Notes: a model not told the origin generated them from the sequence alone. A DNA stretch of 64,000 nt from Darksidea phi (GCA_030770425.1 JASJFT010000055.1:171965-235964); one strand, 5' to 3'; shown: positions 10,775-23,700, numbered from the stretch's first letter. Translations and numbers: made by a program.

Positions 10775-13700
10775 GACGTGAGAGTACAAGTGCCTTATAC
10801 AGGAAACGCAAAGACCATGCGATTCAAGAATGTCAAGGACGAGCCGGAAAGCACTTCACGAGCTTTGAGAGAGATGGTGAACAGAAAAGGAACCCAGAAA
10901 GTTGTATTCTGGCACGCCGGGCCTGTAGGGAAGCATCACGAACTGCTTGTTAATAGCATATCCAGCAATACCCGAAGGATAGTAGCTGCAAGAGCCCTAC
11001 ACTGACTCCGAAACTCGGATACCGCATTTTGGGGCTTTTTTGCTCCCCTACGTACTTGAATCTCAATGAAATCAGTTCAGGGAAACTTGGACTAGGATTA
11101 TGAGCAACGAGAATGACGAATTGTTTCCCGCTCTTTCTACTCTTCAAGGTTGAGAATATGAGTACTCCTACCTCGGCTCACACCCATGGAGAATGGGGCC
11201 CTTTGCCTCCTCAAGTTCTACGTCAAAATCCAGCATAAAAGCATTCGATATCTTCCCCCATCTCACCGATAGACTCACTCCCCAAAACTATATGTAGACC
11301 AAGAAAAAACCAGAGACATTATAAGAATTAGATTCTTCAATTCTCTGCCTTGACTACTACAAGAATCGTTCAGGTAGTCGGTCCTCTAGACTAGCTTCGA
11401 CTGCAGCGTCCGATTAGGCTTTCGCGGTGTCGCTGCCGCTTCTCCACCTTGGAGAAAACCCATATACAACAGTTTAGCATTAGCATCAAAACTCCTCGCC
11501 TAACTGTACATGAACACCACCCTTTTCTCCTCCCTCAGATGCAAGTAAGAAATCGTCATTACAGTAATGCAATGGTTAGTCTACCACTTCTCGGCAACGC
11601 AAATGGACACGAGACCCTCTTCAAGAATACGACTAAAACGGTCATTTTATATTCAAAGCCACGATAGTCAGAGAAGCCATCTCCACCACCCTGTTGTCTA
11701 CATACAGACAACACCCAAAGTTTACGTTGACAATACTCTGTGAGCTTCACGGGGATGGAAGTTTTCGGACAATGCTGTGTTTTCCCTCATGCACAATAAA
11801 AACATATGTTATCGCAATATTGTTCTGTGCACCTTATATCTTAGTTATTCAAATAAATTAAAAGTGCGGTACTAGACGTCCGATGTCTATCCTGTAGGCC
11901 AACGTTCTACCCAATTGAGACCATGTTTGGAGCCCTCAAAGAAACATACGAAGGAACTATGTCTCCGCTTTGCCGCTCTCTCATTTACATACGACGAACA
12001 TACTGAATCAATTGCACGTAGCATTCTTCAGAACTTAAAACTGTCGTTTCTCAAGCTCTGACGTGACCTTCTTCCTACTTACGCCCTAAAACAACCCGAC
12101 GGGATCGATTATGTTGTTGGGCGTTGTCTTCGAATGTTTGGCCTTCTCAAAATTTCGACCCGACGTGGAAGGCCTCGAGACGACGTTCTACATTTGGACG
12201 ATGTTCTATGAAACAAAAGTTTCCGCCTAGAAGGGGCATGTCGCCGTTTCACTTGTGCAAAAGCTACCGCTATGACGCTTCATGGCTGCAACTGAGGCAC
12301 TCTTCTTCTCGACAGACAAAATGATCCTTTCTACTAGCATACATCGGACCTCGAAACGTCGACACCCAGCCCACGATTTTGCGCCTCCCGGACCTTCCAA
12401 ACATTACTACAACATGAATGTGCTACTGCTCTCGGCATGCTTCAGAAGAACCTGTCGGACTCACTATGTGGAAATATCTAATTTTCCCATCACTCCGCCG
12501 AATGCTGGTTCCTATGCGGACATATCTGGTTGCTGTCAATGACCGAAATGAAATTTGGGCATCTCCGAGAGCGATAGGGCGGTTTGATATCATTCTCGCT
12601 TCTCCCGTAGCTATGTCTAATTCCACAGAAAGTGTCGCTGCTCACTATAGGGTTGCTTCTTGTTTTGATACTTCCATGAAGTACTCAACCAGTTTCGATT
12701 TCTCGTAACCTCCATCATTTGCATTGTTCGGTTGTAGGAGTATCTTGGCACTTTCCACGGCAAGAAGACATCCAGCTCATCTCTCACAGTTTTGAGAATC
12801 AACGTTCATTTTCCGATTCATGGCTTACGTCTCTTCGGCTATATATGCAACTTGTTAGATCCAAGTCTACAACGTCGTGTATATGTTTGGTTAAAATAGA
12901 ATGACAAGAAAGTCATGTCGGCCGTTTCGTCCGCCCCGTCTTTCGAAATATATCTCAGAGAAAATAGCCGACGATACGGCACTCCTTTAAACTTCGTCAT
13001 CGAAGGGTATGCTGAATTCTAAAGAGAAGAGCTCCATCAACTTCCGTTGGCTCGCGCTTCCAACTCTCAATCCTTTTAAGGTATTTCGCTATTGAGTCCC
13101 CACTCGACCAAGTTAAACTTTCAAAACATCACATGCAGTATCATGGCTTTCCGCGGTCAATATCCTTTGAACTTTTAGACACGATAGGAAACGGAGCCTT
13201 TCCCTTCGCATCCAAAAAAGCATGGGGCTCGCATACTAGTATGTGAGAGGCGAAATGCGCTGCGCATGCGTGTCTCTAGCCAAAACACTCAAACAGTACA
13301 ATCGATGTGTGAAAGAAAAAGAATGCCAAGCTAAGAGCTTGCGTCTTGCGTCCAGCTTTGTCTCCTGCTTCCTCCGCAAACCTTGCGCAGCTATTTCCAA
13401 AAACCAAGCCAATACCCAGCGATGTTCTTCTTCAGAACTGCTAGATCTACCATGAAATGGCTTCTGCATCTGCGCTGTGCGAAACATGTCGAAGTGCGTC
13501 TTTGTCGGGGAAATATGCCTGTTCTTGTTTTCGAGTTACTCAAAGAGCTCGAGGACACCAATGTGCTCGCACTGAGCAACTCCTACCACGGATCCTCTGT
13601 GGTGCTCTGAGACCAAAGTTGTTAGGAGATGTACTATGGCTGAGGAAGGGAAGCAGTGTGGATGCAGGATGTGTTGGATGGAGTGATATTGGATGGAGTG

Positions 13701-13981
13701 ATATTGGGGGTTAAGGCAATGGGTGCGGTGGTGATAATCAATAATAATAGCTGGTGGTTAAAACCTGCGTAACGATAAGAATCGGTGACGGCATGTACGA
13801 GGGTTACATAGATCTTACACATGCCCACAGTTTCTTAACACTAGAACTCTAAGATTGATCTTCTATCGGACGTCTTCCTTGAACTCCACGACTCCAGAAC
13901 ACGCGCCGGGTATACTCCATCTCGACCAAGACAATCATCTCATCATACTGTACACACACATTCGCATCCCAGCCTACCCAA
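10775..13981. other. 3.2-kb gene-free stretch inside the housekeeping block
   Basis: No open frame above about 96 codons, no family-like peptide and no coherent exon chain on either strand. It is not AT-rich like the RIP-marked regions, so it does not look like a dead transposon. A 16-bp motif (TTGGATGGAGTGATAT) is repeated twice in tandem at 13674-13705. No tRNA or spliceosomal RNA was recognised. It could hold long 3'/5' untranslated regions or a non-coding RNA. Confidence 0.4.
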
Positions 13982-15367
13982 TTATAGCTCATCATGACCC
14001 TCCTCAGGCATCTTAATAGCTTCCTTCGGCCGCCCCAGCTCGTCGTCTAAAACCTTGCCTATCTTCTTCCTCCACTTCTCCCAGACACCCCAAAAGTCCT
14101 TCTCCATGCCCTTCTCCATCTGATCTGGCAGCACAACCACATACTCCACATGCAAGCTACCCCACTGCGGCTCTGCATTGTTCTCGAGTTGTTGATGCCA
14201 GATCGGCATACCTTCATCTTTTACTATTTCCACGGTATTGGGTTGCACGACCTCCCCGCGTTTGCGGGAGAGTTGAACAATGTGGCCGTCAAGGTGGGTA
14301 ATGTTTCGCGTCCAGTCGCCCATCCATGCTTCGCGGAGGGAGAGGACTTCGCGCCAGAAAAGGTCTTTGCCACGGCGGCGGAAGAATGTGCCATCGGTGC
14401 GCTCATGGTCTTGTTGGCCGTGGGTCGCATCGCTTTCGACGAGGTGTACAATGAGGTCGCCTGCTACCCAATCGGGGCTCTCTTCGGCTTCGTTCTCGTA
14501 AGTGATGCGCACGCCGTGTGGCATGCCCTTCTCGATGTGTAGTTCGTGCGTTTCTGGTTCGCGAACCACTCTGCTGCCACTGCACACAGGACAAGGGTGT
14601 TTAATCGTCTTGCCCTTGCCCCCACACTTGTCACAGTGCTGCTGTACCTGTTGGAACAACCCAGGCGCAAGCTGTTGCCTCTTAATGACGATACCCCTCC
14701 CACCGCACACATCGCAAGATTCCACGTGCCCATCCTCACTGCCCGTACCTTCGCATGCGGAACAAATAGCCTGTTTCTCCACCGTAAACTCCGTCTTCCG
14801 CCCATTGTAGAAATCGCGTAGTGGGATTGCGACGCGAACTTCCATGTTGGGACCGTGTCGCTCGCCTCCGCCATGACCAAAATGGCCGCTGCCGCCGAAG
14901 AAGCGGGAGAAGAGGTCGAACGGGTCGTGGTGTTGGCGGGGACCACCGCCTTTTCGGTGTTGTTCGATGCCTTCGTGGCCGTATTTGTCATAGATCTTAC
15001 GTGTCTCTTCGTCGATGAGGATCTCGTAGGCGTCGGCTATGGCAACGAACTTTTGGGAGGCTTCCTCATCGCCACTGCTAGATGTTAGCTATCGGAGAGG
15101 TTTAACGGGAGATATGGCATACGGATTCTTATCTGGGTGCCACTTCTTGCTGAGCATTCGATATGCTTTCTTAATCTCGCGCTCTGAAGCATCTTTTTTA
15201 ATTCCGAGTAGCTGCGGGAATGCGTCAGTAACTTGTCTTCTTCTACAACCCAGACTACTCCTCAACTCTCAAGCTGTTCCAATATGGCCTACCTTATAAT
15301 AATCTTCCGCTGCCAGCACTGCAAGCGCCAAACAACCCAGCATCAGCAATGTTAACCTTAAGAGCAT
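13982..15367 (-). CDS. SCJ1: ER lumenal type I J-protein (DnaJ), Scj1-like
   Basis: Exons 15367-15293, 15211-15123 and 15077-13982 give 419 residues. Introns are GTAGGC..CAG (81 nt) and GTATGC..CTAG (45 nt, with a GCTAACA branch). A signal peptide ([20 protein letters not shown]) is followed by a J domain with HPD at residues 50-52, a Gly/Phe-rich linker ([13 protein letters not shown]), then four zinc-ribbon motifs [24 protein letters not shown] and CPVCSGSR and the substrate-binding C-terminal domain. The protein ends GHDEL, an ER-retrieval signal. Signal peptide plus HDEL plus type I J-protein architecture identify the BiP/Kar2 co-chaperone. It is divergent from the uS17m gene. Confidence 0.93.
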
Positions 15368-15846
15368 CTTTACTCAATTGCGCCACCTCTGTTAGGTGTG
15401 GTAAAGGGAACCGATCGAAGGAGCGGACGGAGAGATCCAGAAGTTATCTCAGAAGAGATCTACATGAAAGTAGAAGGTTACACGGAAGCAAGACACCAGA
15501 GCGGAGAGTAGGGAAAGAGGTGGGGTGGACCTTCTACGTGGAACTATCTACTTATGAGAGCTGGAGCTTCCGCATTATCTGTCCAGTAGCTGTCCGGCGG
15601 CAACCAATCGGAGTAAGGCTTGGCGAAATTCGCTCGCGTTCACTTTTTGAGAGGACTCGAATGCACGACAGTTCAAATGATCAATTGGTGACAACAGACG
15701 ATACATTTTCCACACGCCCATATATCGCCCTAGACGAATTCGCTTACTGTCTTTCATCCCGACTGCGACACCCGTGCCCGAAGCGCCCCGGCGCCATCAA
15801 CCTCTACGCAACTCCTGCACCCCTTCTCCGCTCATAAACGTCTACG
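15368..15846. promoter_or_regulatory. Divergent promoter region SCJ1/uS17m
   Basis: A 479-bp interval lies between two start codons facing away from each other. A 162-codon plus-strand frame runs through it but resembles nothing and overlaps the SCJ1 start, so I do not call a gene. Confidence 0.4.
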
Positions 15847-16612
15847 ATGGCGTCCACAACCTCCACACCGATAGTGCCTATAGTGCGGAAGCTCATGTCA
15901 AGTTCTAAAGTGGGCGTTGTTGTGTCTGCGGGACGGATGGAACGCGCTGTCAAGGTACGCATAGCAGGTCAAGAATGGAACAAGAAGTTTAGAAAAGTAG
16001 GTACCCTCTCGCTTCTTTAACTCTAGGTTTCCACCTATTCTGTCAGCTTGAGAAAGGCGTACGTATGCTAACCCATCTATCTAGCACTTCCCCTCTCCAA
16101 CAACCCATCTAGTAGCCGACCCCAACAACTCCCTCGTCGAAGGCGACGTCGTCCGCATCGCCTCCGGCTGGCGTACCTCCAAGCACATCCGGCACGTCGT
16201 AACCTCCATCGTCGCACCCTTCGGCTCTCCCGTCGAAGAGCGTCCTCCGATTCTCACAGAGGACGAGCGCATGGAAATCCGCATCAAAGAACGCCTCTTG
16301 AAAGACGTACGGTCAGCAGCTAAGGGCAGAATAGCAAGTGCGCAGAGGTTGAAGCTGGCGAGGAAGCAGGGCTACCGGATCCCGAGTCTGGAAGATGCGA
16401 TGGCCAATGTCAAATTAGCGGAGGAGGAGGAGAGGATCAGGGCCGAGAGTGGGAAAGGTGGGAAGAAGGTGGGGACGCGGGAGGAGAAGCACGGCGGGCA
16501 GGCGGGGCAGGTTGTTACGGCGAAAGAGAGGAGGGTTGAACGGGGGAGGGAGACGAAGGGTGAAAGGGCTGCCACGCAGAAAGTCAAGGAGGCGAGAAAG
16601 CAGACAGCGTGA
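15847..16612 (+). CDS. MRPS17: Mitochondrial small ribosomal subunit protein uS17m
   Basis: Exons 15847-15996 and 16085-16612 give 225 residues. The intron is GTAGGT..CTAG (88 nt, with an ATGCTAACC branch) and joins WNKKFRK to HFPSPTTHLVADPNNSL. The S17 OB-fold core is visible: VGVVVSAGRMERAVKVRIA (residues 21-39) and NNSLVEGDVVRIASGWRTSK. A long basic, charged C-terminal extension rich in Lys, Arg, Glu and Gly (about residues 110-225) follows, as in other fungal mitochondrial forms. It acts in mitoribosome small-subunit assembly. Confidence 0.9.
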
Positions 16613-16921
16613 GCGTATGGCATACTGTAGGATATTGTGTGTACGAGAAGGTAGCCAGGAGCATTGTATCATAAAAAACAGCATTTGCGAGGATTCGGAA
16701 TCATCTTGGTATGCAGAATATTATTCATCTTGATATCAATGCTCTATAGGACCAGTTAATTCATACAAAGCTGAAGGGTATCGCAGTAGCAAATCCGTCC
16801 ACCACCGAGCAGAAAATTGAACGCCAGATACTATGCCCTTCACACATACGCCTACTATACCGCCAAAGCCATAGCACATAAAACCATGCACTTCATTATA
16901 TATCGTACAACAGAAGTTCGT
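16613..16921. other. Convergent 3' interval between uS17m and CDC7
   Basis: A 309-bp gap between the stop codons of two converging genes, AT-rich toward the right end. It must contain both 3' untranslated regions; no separate gene seen. Confidence 0.5.
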
Positions 16922-18361
16922 TCAGGCCTCAACCAAATCAACCATATTTTCGTCTGCTTCACTATCCTCGTACGCCCTGGCGATGAAAGGATGATGGAGC
17001 GCTTCGTCAGCTGTAATGCGCTTAAGAGGATCGCACTCCAGAAGGCGGTATAGGAAAGCTACGGCTTCCTTCTCTTCCTCGTCGAGCTCTTTCTTGGGAC
17101 CTGTCTTATCACCTGTGCGGCCGGTGCACCAGAGGATGATCTTTTCGAGGCTGTGGCCATGCTCGCTATAGCTGGGAATGTTGGTTTCAAAGACTTGGCC
17201 GTGTAAGATCGCAGTCTCTTTCATCTTCTTGCGGCCGAAGATGGTGGTGATCTCTAGTAAGGCATCAATATCATCGGCGCTGTGAAAGAAGGGGAAGCGG
17301 CGAGTGAGGAGCGTGAGCAACACAACGCCGGCACTCCACATGTCGATAGAGGTGGTTTGTTGTGTACACTTGAGAAGAACTTCTGGTGCGCGGAAGCCAC
17401 GAGTGCCTGCTCGATTGGCGCGACGACTGTTCCGCGTATCATTTTTCGGGTAGCTCGTCGTCTGATGACCAGCCTGCTGGTTTTGGGCATAGACGCTGTG
17501 GGCTATGAGGTAGCGGCGCTCTTCGGACGGCATAGTGCAGTTGCATCGGTGCCAGTCTGTGCCTTCTCGCTCAGCAAGGCCGAAGTCGACCAGGACCCCG
17601 CGCCCCTCTTGGGGATTATAGAGGAAGTTGGTGGGCTTGACATCGCGGTGTAGAATCTTTTTCAGGTGCACTGCACGCAATGCAGTGAACAGGCTCTTCA
17701 GGTAGAGACGCATTTCCGAGATCTTCATGTCGCGATAATAGTCGCGAAAGTCGTGATGTTGGAAGTAGGGCAAGACCGCAACGACCTGGTCCTGGTGACG
17801 GAAGGCAGTGATCAACGGGCATACCGAGTCCGAGTTCTTGAGATCGTGCAGCAGCTCCAGCTCGTTGAAGATGCGTATGGGGCTGCTCGTGACATAGATC
17901 TTCTTGATGGCGACATAATGTGGTCGCCTAGAGTGGCGTTTCGACCGACTGGCCGGCGACTGCCACTTGCGTCGCTCACGCTCGTCGACATCCCAGCGGT
18001 TTTCGAAGTTGTTGTACTCCAGGTCCTCGGCCTTGTATACTGTGGAGAAGGTACCTGTCCTTAGTGTAAGTCTAAGACGCAGTCTGCAGAAATGGAACCA
18101 ATGATGCCACCCACCTTCGCCGATGCGATTTATTATTCGGTACCGCTTGTCGATGCCCACGAAGCTGTCTTCGAAGCGTGCAATCTCGTCGGCTACACTC
18201 TCATCTATCTCTTCGTCGCTTGTGTCCACCGTGTGTCCGCTCTCCTCGAGCGGGTCGGCGCTTTCGTCCAGAGCTTGCTCCGGGTCTTCCTCTTTGAACT
18301 CGTCCTGATGCACGTCTATAGCGTCACCATCTCTCTGAAATACGGCGCGTGCTTTTGCCAT
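16922..18361 (-). CDS. CDC7: Cdc7/Hsk1 family protein kinase (DDK catalytic subunit)
   Basis: Exons 18361-18115 and 18054-16922 give 459 residues. The 60-nt intron (GTGGGT..ACAG) is in frame but interrupts the glycine loop; removing it restores IGEGTFSTVYKAED. An acidic N-terminus precedes the kinase domain: VAIKKIYVTSSPIRIFNEL, HRDVKPTNFLYN (catalytic loop, HRD), VDFGLAERE (DFG), TRGFRAPEVLLK (APE) and SIDMWSAGVVLL. The PTNFLY and GTRGFRAPEVL sequences and the inserts between kinase subdomains are typical of Cdc7. With its Dbf4 partner the family phosphorylates MCM to fire replication origins. It is head-to-head with the condensin gene, another cell-cycle gene. Confidence 0.93.
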   Translation of the reverse strand: MAKARAVFQRDGDAIDVHQDEFKEEDPEQALDESADPLEESGHTVDTSDEEIDESVADEIARFEDSFVGIDKRYRIINRIGEGGWHHWFHFCRLRLRLTLRTGTFSTVYKAEDLEYNNFENRWDVDERERRKWQSPASRSKRHSRRPHYVAIKKIYVTSSPIRIFNELELLHDLKNSDSVCPLITAFRHQDQVVAVLPYFQHHDFRDYYRDMKISEMRLYLKSLFTALRAVHLKKILHRDVKPTNFLYNPQEGRGVLVDFGLAEREGTDWHRCNCTMPSEERRYLIAHSVYAQNQQAGHQTTSYPKNDTRNSRRANRAGTRGFRAPEVLLKCTQQTTSIDMWSAGVVLLTLLTRRFPFFHSADDIDALLEITTIFGRKKMKETAILHGQVFETNIPSYSEHGHSLEKIILWCTGRTGDKTGPKKELDEEEKEAVAFLYRLLECDPLKRITADEALHHPFIARAYEDSEADENMVDLVEA

Positions 18362-18616
18362 TTTCGTTGCGCAGAGGTGTTGTTGTGATCTAATTTGCAG
18401 TGAGCGGGATGCGAGGCGTGGTGTGGACGTGGTGTACCGCGCTCGGAACGAAAAAGAGCGCTAGGCCGGAACTAGCTAATTCATAACACCTGCGCGCCCG
18501 CCAAACACAGACGCGCCTTCCGAGCGGCGGTCCGCATCATCAACAGCACAATAGCGACAACGACGACGGCTTCTTTTACCCTTTCTTCCGTCTTTCTTTA
18601 ATTACTTCTGCGCACT
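18362..18616. promoter_or_regulatory. Short bidirectional promoter CDC7/CND1
   Basis: A 255-bp interval between the two start codons, with CT-rich runs (CTTTTACCCTTTCTTCCG) just upstream of CND1. Shared regulation of these two cell-cycle genes is possible. Confidence 0.5.
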
Positions 18617-21600
18617 ATGGACGCACGAGTAGATTTCGACATAAACGATGCGATTAAGAACTACGACATCGACCCGTCGTCAATAGCCACCCCCGAAGCC
18701 CCTCAGGCGCTGCAAGACTGTGAAAACGATGCCGAAGCTCTATCCTCGGCGGCGTTGATCAACAGCGAACTCAACGCTGTGGTCGATGCCGTCGCAGAAA
18801 GCCCGGATGCCATCACTCGTAGCTCGTCCTTCGATACGCTGCAATTCCTACTTAAGTGCGTTCCCGCCTTTTGTGCTCATTCTAGGATATGGGGAGCAGA
18901 GCCTGACTGTGAACTCTTTCGCAAATCTAGATATTCGGCACAGATTCCTCCCGCTACGCTCGGAAAGATACTCGACCTGATAGTCTCGGCATTATCGACG
19001 CACGCTGATGCTGTGCATGCGGATATAGAAGCCGAAGAGCAAGATGCACTACCACACCACAAACAACTCTTGGAGATGTACGGATTTCTGCTGCGGTGGA
19101 CGATTTCAGCAGTCGAAACGAGAGCGCTTGAAAAATCGGCATCCGCACCGGCCGCACGAGGCCGCGGCAAAGGCACCAAATCGAAGACTGCAAAGGATGG
19201 GAGCTGGGATGCATCCGCGCAGCTGGAAACAGCCCTTGACAGAATGAGCAAGGTTCTCAAACTGAAGCTCGGGCGCATATTTGTTACGACATCAGAGCGG
19301 GACACCTTCATAGGCCTCTTCACGAAGCCAGTGTACTACATCCTAGAGAACGAGGCGAGAGTCAAGAACACGGCGATCCGGATGCACTGCTTCAGAGTGC
19401 TGTGCATAGCAATCAAGCATCATGGGCACGCATATAGTGGGTAACGAACGAATGTGCAGAGAGACGATACTAATCTGGATCGTAGCCGCGCAAACGTCGA
19501 TCAACCAAAGTCTGACTTACTTTGAGCACTTGTCGGAGCCGATGGCAGAATTTCTGCAGATTCTCGCTGAGCAATACGACTACCCGCAACTTACCGAAGA
19601 AGTGCTGCGAGATGTCAGCAACAAAGAGTTCAGTGGAACCGATCAGAAGGGTCCAAAATCGATATCAACCTTCTTGACCAAAATCTCCGAATTCCTCCCG
19701 CACCTTGTTATCAAGCAAATGACGCTGCTCGCGAACCTACTTGATAGCGAATCATACACTTTGCGCTGCGCCATGATCGATGTCTGCGGTAACTTGATTG
19801 CTATGCTCAGCAAGCAGGACGGAGACGACCGGAGCGAGAACCACAAGACTCAGATTCGCATATTCTTCGATGTACTTGAAGAGAGATTCCTAGACATCAA
19901 TCCGTATTGCCGATGCCGAGTTATCCAGGTTTACGTCAAGCTTTGCGATCTAGAGCAAAAATTCCCCAAGCGTCGCCAAAAGGTGGCGGAACTAGCGGCG
20001 CAAAGTCTTGAGGATAAAAGTAGCAACGTTCGACGAAACGCTATTAAGCTTCTAGGGAGGCTGGTCTCTACGCACCCTTTCACAGCCCTACATGGCGGTG
20101 TGCTTGCTACAAAAGACTGGACAGCACGGCTGGAGGATTGCGAAGCACAGATCAATGCACTAAAGCCACCGGAAGAGCTACGCGAGCAACCCGCACCAGG
20201 CGAGCAAACAGTAGATGAGACCCTGCTACAAGATGCCACTCAGGCGGAAAATTCTGCACCGGAGGAGCCGAGACATCCCAAGGAGATGACTGCGGAAGAG
20301 AAGGAAGCCGCAATCAAAAAAGTTCAAGAAGAAGCTGCCACCGCGCAAATGATGGACATGTTGCAGAAGACGCGAAAGTACTACTTGGAGGCTCTAAGAT
20401 TCATTGAGGTTGTGGATGAGGCGGCTGAGATTGTCACACAGCTTCTTGCTTCCAAGAATAAGAGCGAAGTCATCGAGGCGATGGACTTCTTCACGGTCAT
20501 GGATGCATACAAGATCCCCAACGCGCGCAGCGGTATCCGGAGAATGTTACGTTTAATCTGGACGAAAGGCAATAGTGATGAGGGCAAGGGCGTACAGACC
20601 CACCTCATTGAGTGTTACAAGGGCTTGTTTTTCAATGCACCGCCCGATTTCAACGCCAATGACTCTGCCAACTACGTTGCTAAGAACATGATTAGTCTTA
20701 CTTTCGGCACTACACCGGCAGAACTTACTTCTCTGGAGCAACTTCTCAGTACAATGATCAAGCAAGGTCTAGTAAATGAGCTTGTCATACAGAAACTCTG
20801 GCAAGTGTACGGATTTCAAAAGAAGGAGATCTCTAAAAACCAGCGACGAGGAGCCATCATCGTCCTCGGCATGCTCGCCCTTGCGCAACCCAACATCATC
20901 GTACAAGAGATGGAAGCATGTCTACGTATAGGTCTGGGTGAGCTTGGCAGACGCGATTTTGGACTCGCGCGATACACGTGCATTGCACTTCGTCGTATAA
21001 GCCCACCACCAGGCAAGCAGTCAACTACCGTGGCTCCAACTCAGGTCGTCAAGCTTCCCAACGATCATGCGATTCTCGTCAGACTAGCAGCGATGTGCGA
21101 GATTGTCTCGGATAGCAAGGAGTGGTTCGGCGTCGCGGAACAAGCCATCAGTGCCATCTATGTGCTTTCAAAGCATCCCGACGTTCTCTGCTCAGAGATC
21201 CTTCGACGGAAGACCAAGCATGTCTTTGCACCCCGGGGACCGGCCCGGCCCACATCGAGTGGATCTGATGCGGAGGAGGTGACCCAGTTGCCATCGCCCA
21301 CCGAAGAAGTCCCCCCACAGTTGTCAGCAGGGGAGCCGCCACAATCGAAGAAACAAAATTCTGCACTTGCCCTATCGCAGCTATTGTTCATCGTTGGACA
21401 CGTGGCCATCAAACAGATCGTCCATCTAGAGCTCTGCGAGCTGGAGTTCAAGCGACGAAAAGCGGAGAAGGAAAAAAATACAGCTCCTACTCCTCGCAAG
21501 TCTCTTGCATCGGAGAATCCGTCATCAGTCAAGAAAAGCAGAAAGAAGTCGGCCAATAAAGAGCAGACGCCGGCTCCCGAAGAAGCTGATGAGCTTGATC

Positions 21601-22514
21601 TAATGGCAGGGACTACGGAAGATGACTTTACCGAAGCTATTGCCCACATCCGCGAACGCGAGCTACTCTATGGTCCGCAGTCACTGCTCGCGAACTTCGG
21701 GCCTTTGGTAGCAGACATCTGCGCCAACAATACATCCTACAATCACCCGACACTGCAAGCTCAAGCAGCCCTCTGCTTAGCGAAGCTCATGTGTGTAAGC
21801 TCAGAGTACTGTGAAGGCAACTTAGGCCTCCTTCTTACAATCCTCGAACGAAGCAAGGACGCCGTCGTCCGTAGTAACCTTGTCGTTGCGCTTGGCGATA
21901 TGGCCGTGTGCTTTAATCATCTCATCGATGAAAATACGGACTTCCTCTACCGCCGCCTCAATGATGGCGATCCGAGCGTTAAGCGCACTTGCTTGATGAC
22001 ACTGACCTTCCTTATTCTTGCGGGGCAAGTTAAGGTCAAGGGGCAATTGGGTGAGATGGCGAAGTGCCTTGAGGATAGTGACAAGAAGATCGCGGATATG
22101 GCACGCATGTTCTTCAGCGAACTCGCGACAAAAGACAATGCTGTGTACAACCAGTTTGTGGATATGTTTAGCGTCCTCAGTGCTGATACGGCACTGGATG
22201 AGGATGCGTTCAAGCGCATCATCAAGTTCTTATCCGGATTCATCGAAAAGGTATGTTTAAACTTGGTGCATCTCTTGGGGGACGTATCCTTTTCGAACAG
22301 CTGGTGGGTCTCCCTTAAAGATCAAAGCGCTAACTCCAAGCAGGACAAACACTCCAAGCAACTTGCCAACAAGTTGGCTGCACGTCTACCGCGAGTGGAG
22401 AATGAGCGGCAGTGGTCTGATGTTGCGTTCACGCTAGGTCAGCTACAGCATAAAGATGAAGAGATTCAGAAGTTGGTACAGGAGGGGTTTAAGGTTGTAC
22501 AGACGGCTGCTTAA
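18617..22514 (+). CDS. CND1: Condensin complex subunit 1 (Cnd1/Ycs4/CAP-D2)
   Basis: Exons 18617-18855, 18931-19436, 19486-22250 and 22344-22514 give 1226 residues, the normal size. Introns are GTGCGT..CTAG (75 nt), GTGGGT..GTAG (49 nt, ATACTAATC branch) and GTATGT..CAG (93 nt, GCGCTAACTC branch). The joins restore LLKYSAQIPPATL, HAYTAQTSINQSLTYFEHL and GFIEKDKHSKQLANKLAARL. HEAT-repeat stretches run through the whole protein; INPYCRCRVIQVYVKLCDL and DKSSNVRRNAIKLLGRLV are typical, and the conserved C-terminal region contains NLVVALGDMAVCFNHLID and DGDPSVKRTCLMTLTFLIL. It is the HEAT subunit that helps load condensin on chromatin in mitosis. Confidence 0.94.
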
Positions 22515-23700
22515 GATAAGCTATGCAAGTTTCTCGGGTTTTGTCTGGGCTACGATGGATAATGACGTGGACGTTGATGATTGTAGATATGGCGGTTGGG
22601 TGGCGGTTGGATGGCGGCGTTTGGGTTTGCTACGAAGCTTTTATCTCCTCAAGTCTGTGGGGTTGTCTTCCTTCTCATTACCGCGATTGGGATTATCGCA
22701 CACCAATTTCTTCCACAATCTGCTCCAGCAAATGATACGTTAGGCAATTCAATTTATCTTCGTGCAGTTAGTTGAAATTGTATGTAAACGACCCCGTGGT
22801 GTAATTTTGTATTGTGCTGGCGATGACTTGCTGGTCTGTGGTGAAGGTTATTGGCATGTGATCGTAATTTGGAATTGAATACATTGCATAGCTGGATCAA
22901 AGCTTTGAAGGCTTTGTGGTTTGCTTACTGGTACCGAGCCCTCTCCGGGATGAAGTGGGTTGAGGGGTGCGACCGAGAACGTTGGAGCGGTGTAGTCCTA
23001 TATGCATTGCTTGCACAACTCACGGTGAAATTGCAGCCATGCGCTCTCCCCCCATAGGCCAAAACAGTGCTCCATTCTCATTACCAGTAACGAGCGTCAC
23101 GCTAACAAGTAAAATATAAGTTTTGACCTGTTCATCCACGCAGCGCTACTTCGAGGTAAATTACCAACTTGTAAGTTTCCTCAGACTAGTTACTCACCTT
23201 AATTTAAAATTAGAACATGGGGCTATAAGGGATAGTTGGTAATAGTAGACTAGATAACTAATTCTTCGAGTCCTTAGTAGAGTATAGAGAATTCGAATAG
23301 GTAGGAACGCCCTAAAGATTAAGTTCGAAACATAGAAGTAAGAAAGCTAGAAGAAAGAGAGATGGGTGAGGAGAGAAGAGGGTATTAGCGGAGTTTCATA
23401 TTAGAATTAGAAAAATTCTCGAATTATTATATAATATAGATAATGGCTGTCAGGCCGATGGCTATATAGAGTCTTGGTAAGCGGTTCAACTTCAAGCCCG
23501 CAAGCCTTGCGGTTCGACCTGGCTATGCCTCTGGTTAACCAAGACCATATTCGGAGTGGGTCGATCGTCCCCCTTGCTAGCGTGTTCAAGGTGTTCGTCT
23601 GCTTCTGTTGAAACTAAATATGCTAAATCTTTTAGCTCATAGAGATCAAGACCACTGTTACTGAAACCGCACCGCCACCGGGAGTGACCGTAGGTGTTTT
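22515..23700. other. Intergenic stretch with an AT-rich, RIP-like part and a repeat fragment
   Basis: No gene seen. From about 23100 to 23450 the sequence is TA-rich and resembles degraded repeat DNA. At about 23554-23605 a stretch (GGGTCGATCGTCCCCCTTGC.. GTGTTCGTCTGC) resembles sequences at 45764-45815 and 55058-55105 and is probably an old fragment of the same dispersed repeat. Confidence 0.4.

Noticed and set aside
17282..18388. Plus-strand frames of 98-132 codons
   Set aside because: Shadows of the CDC7 coding strand.
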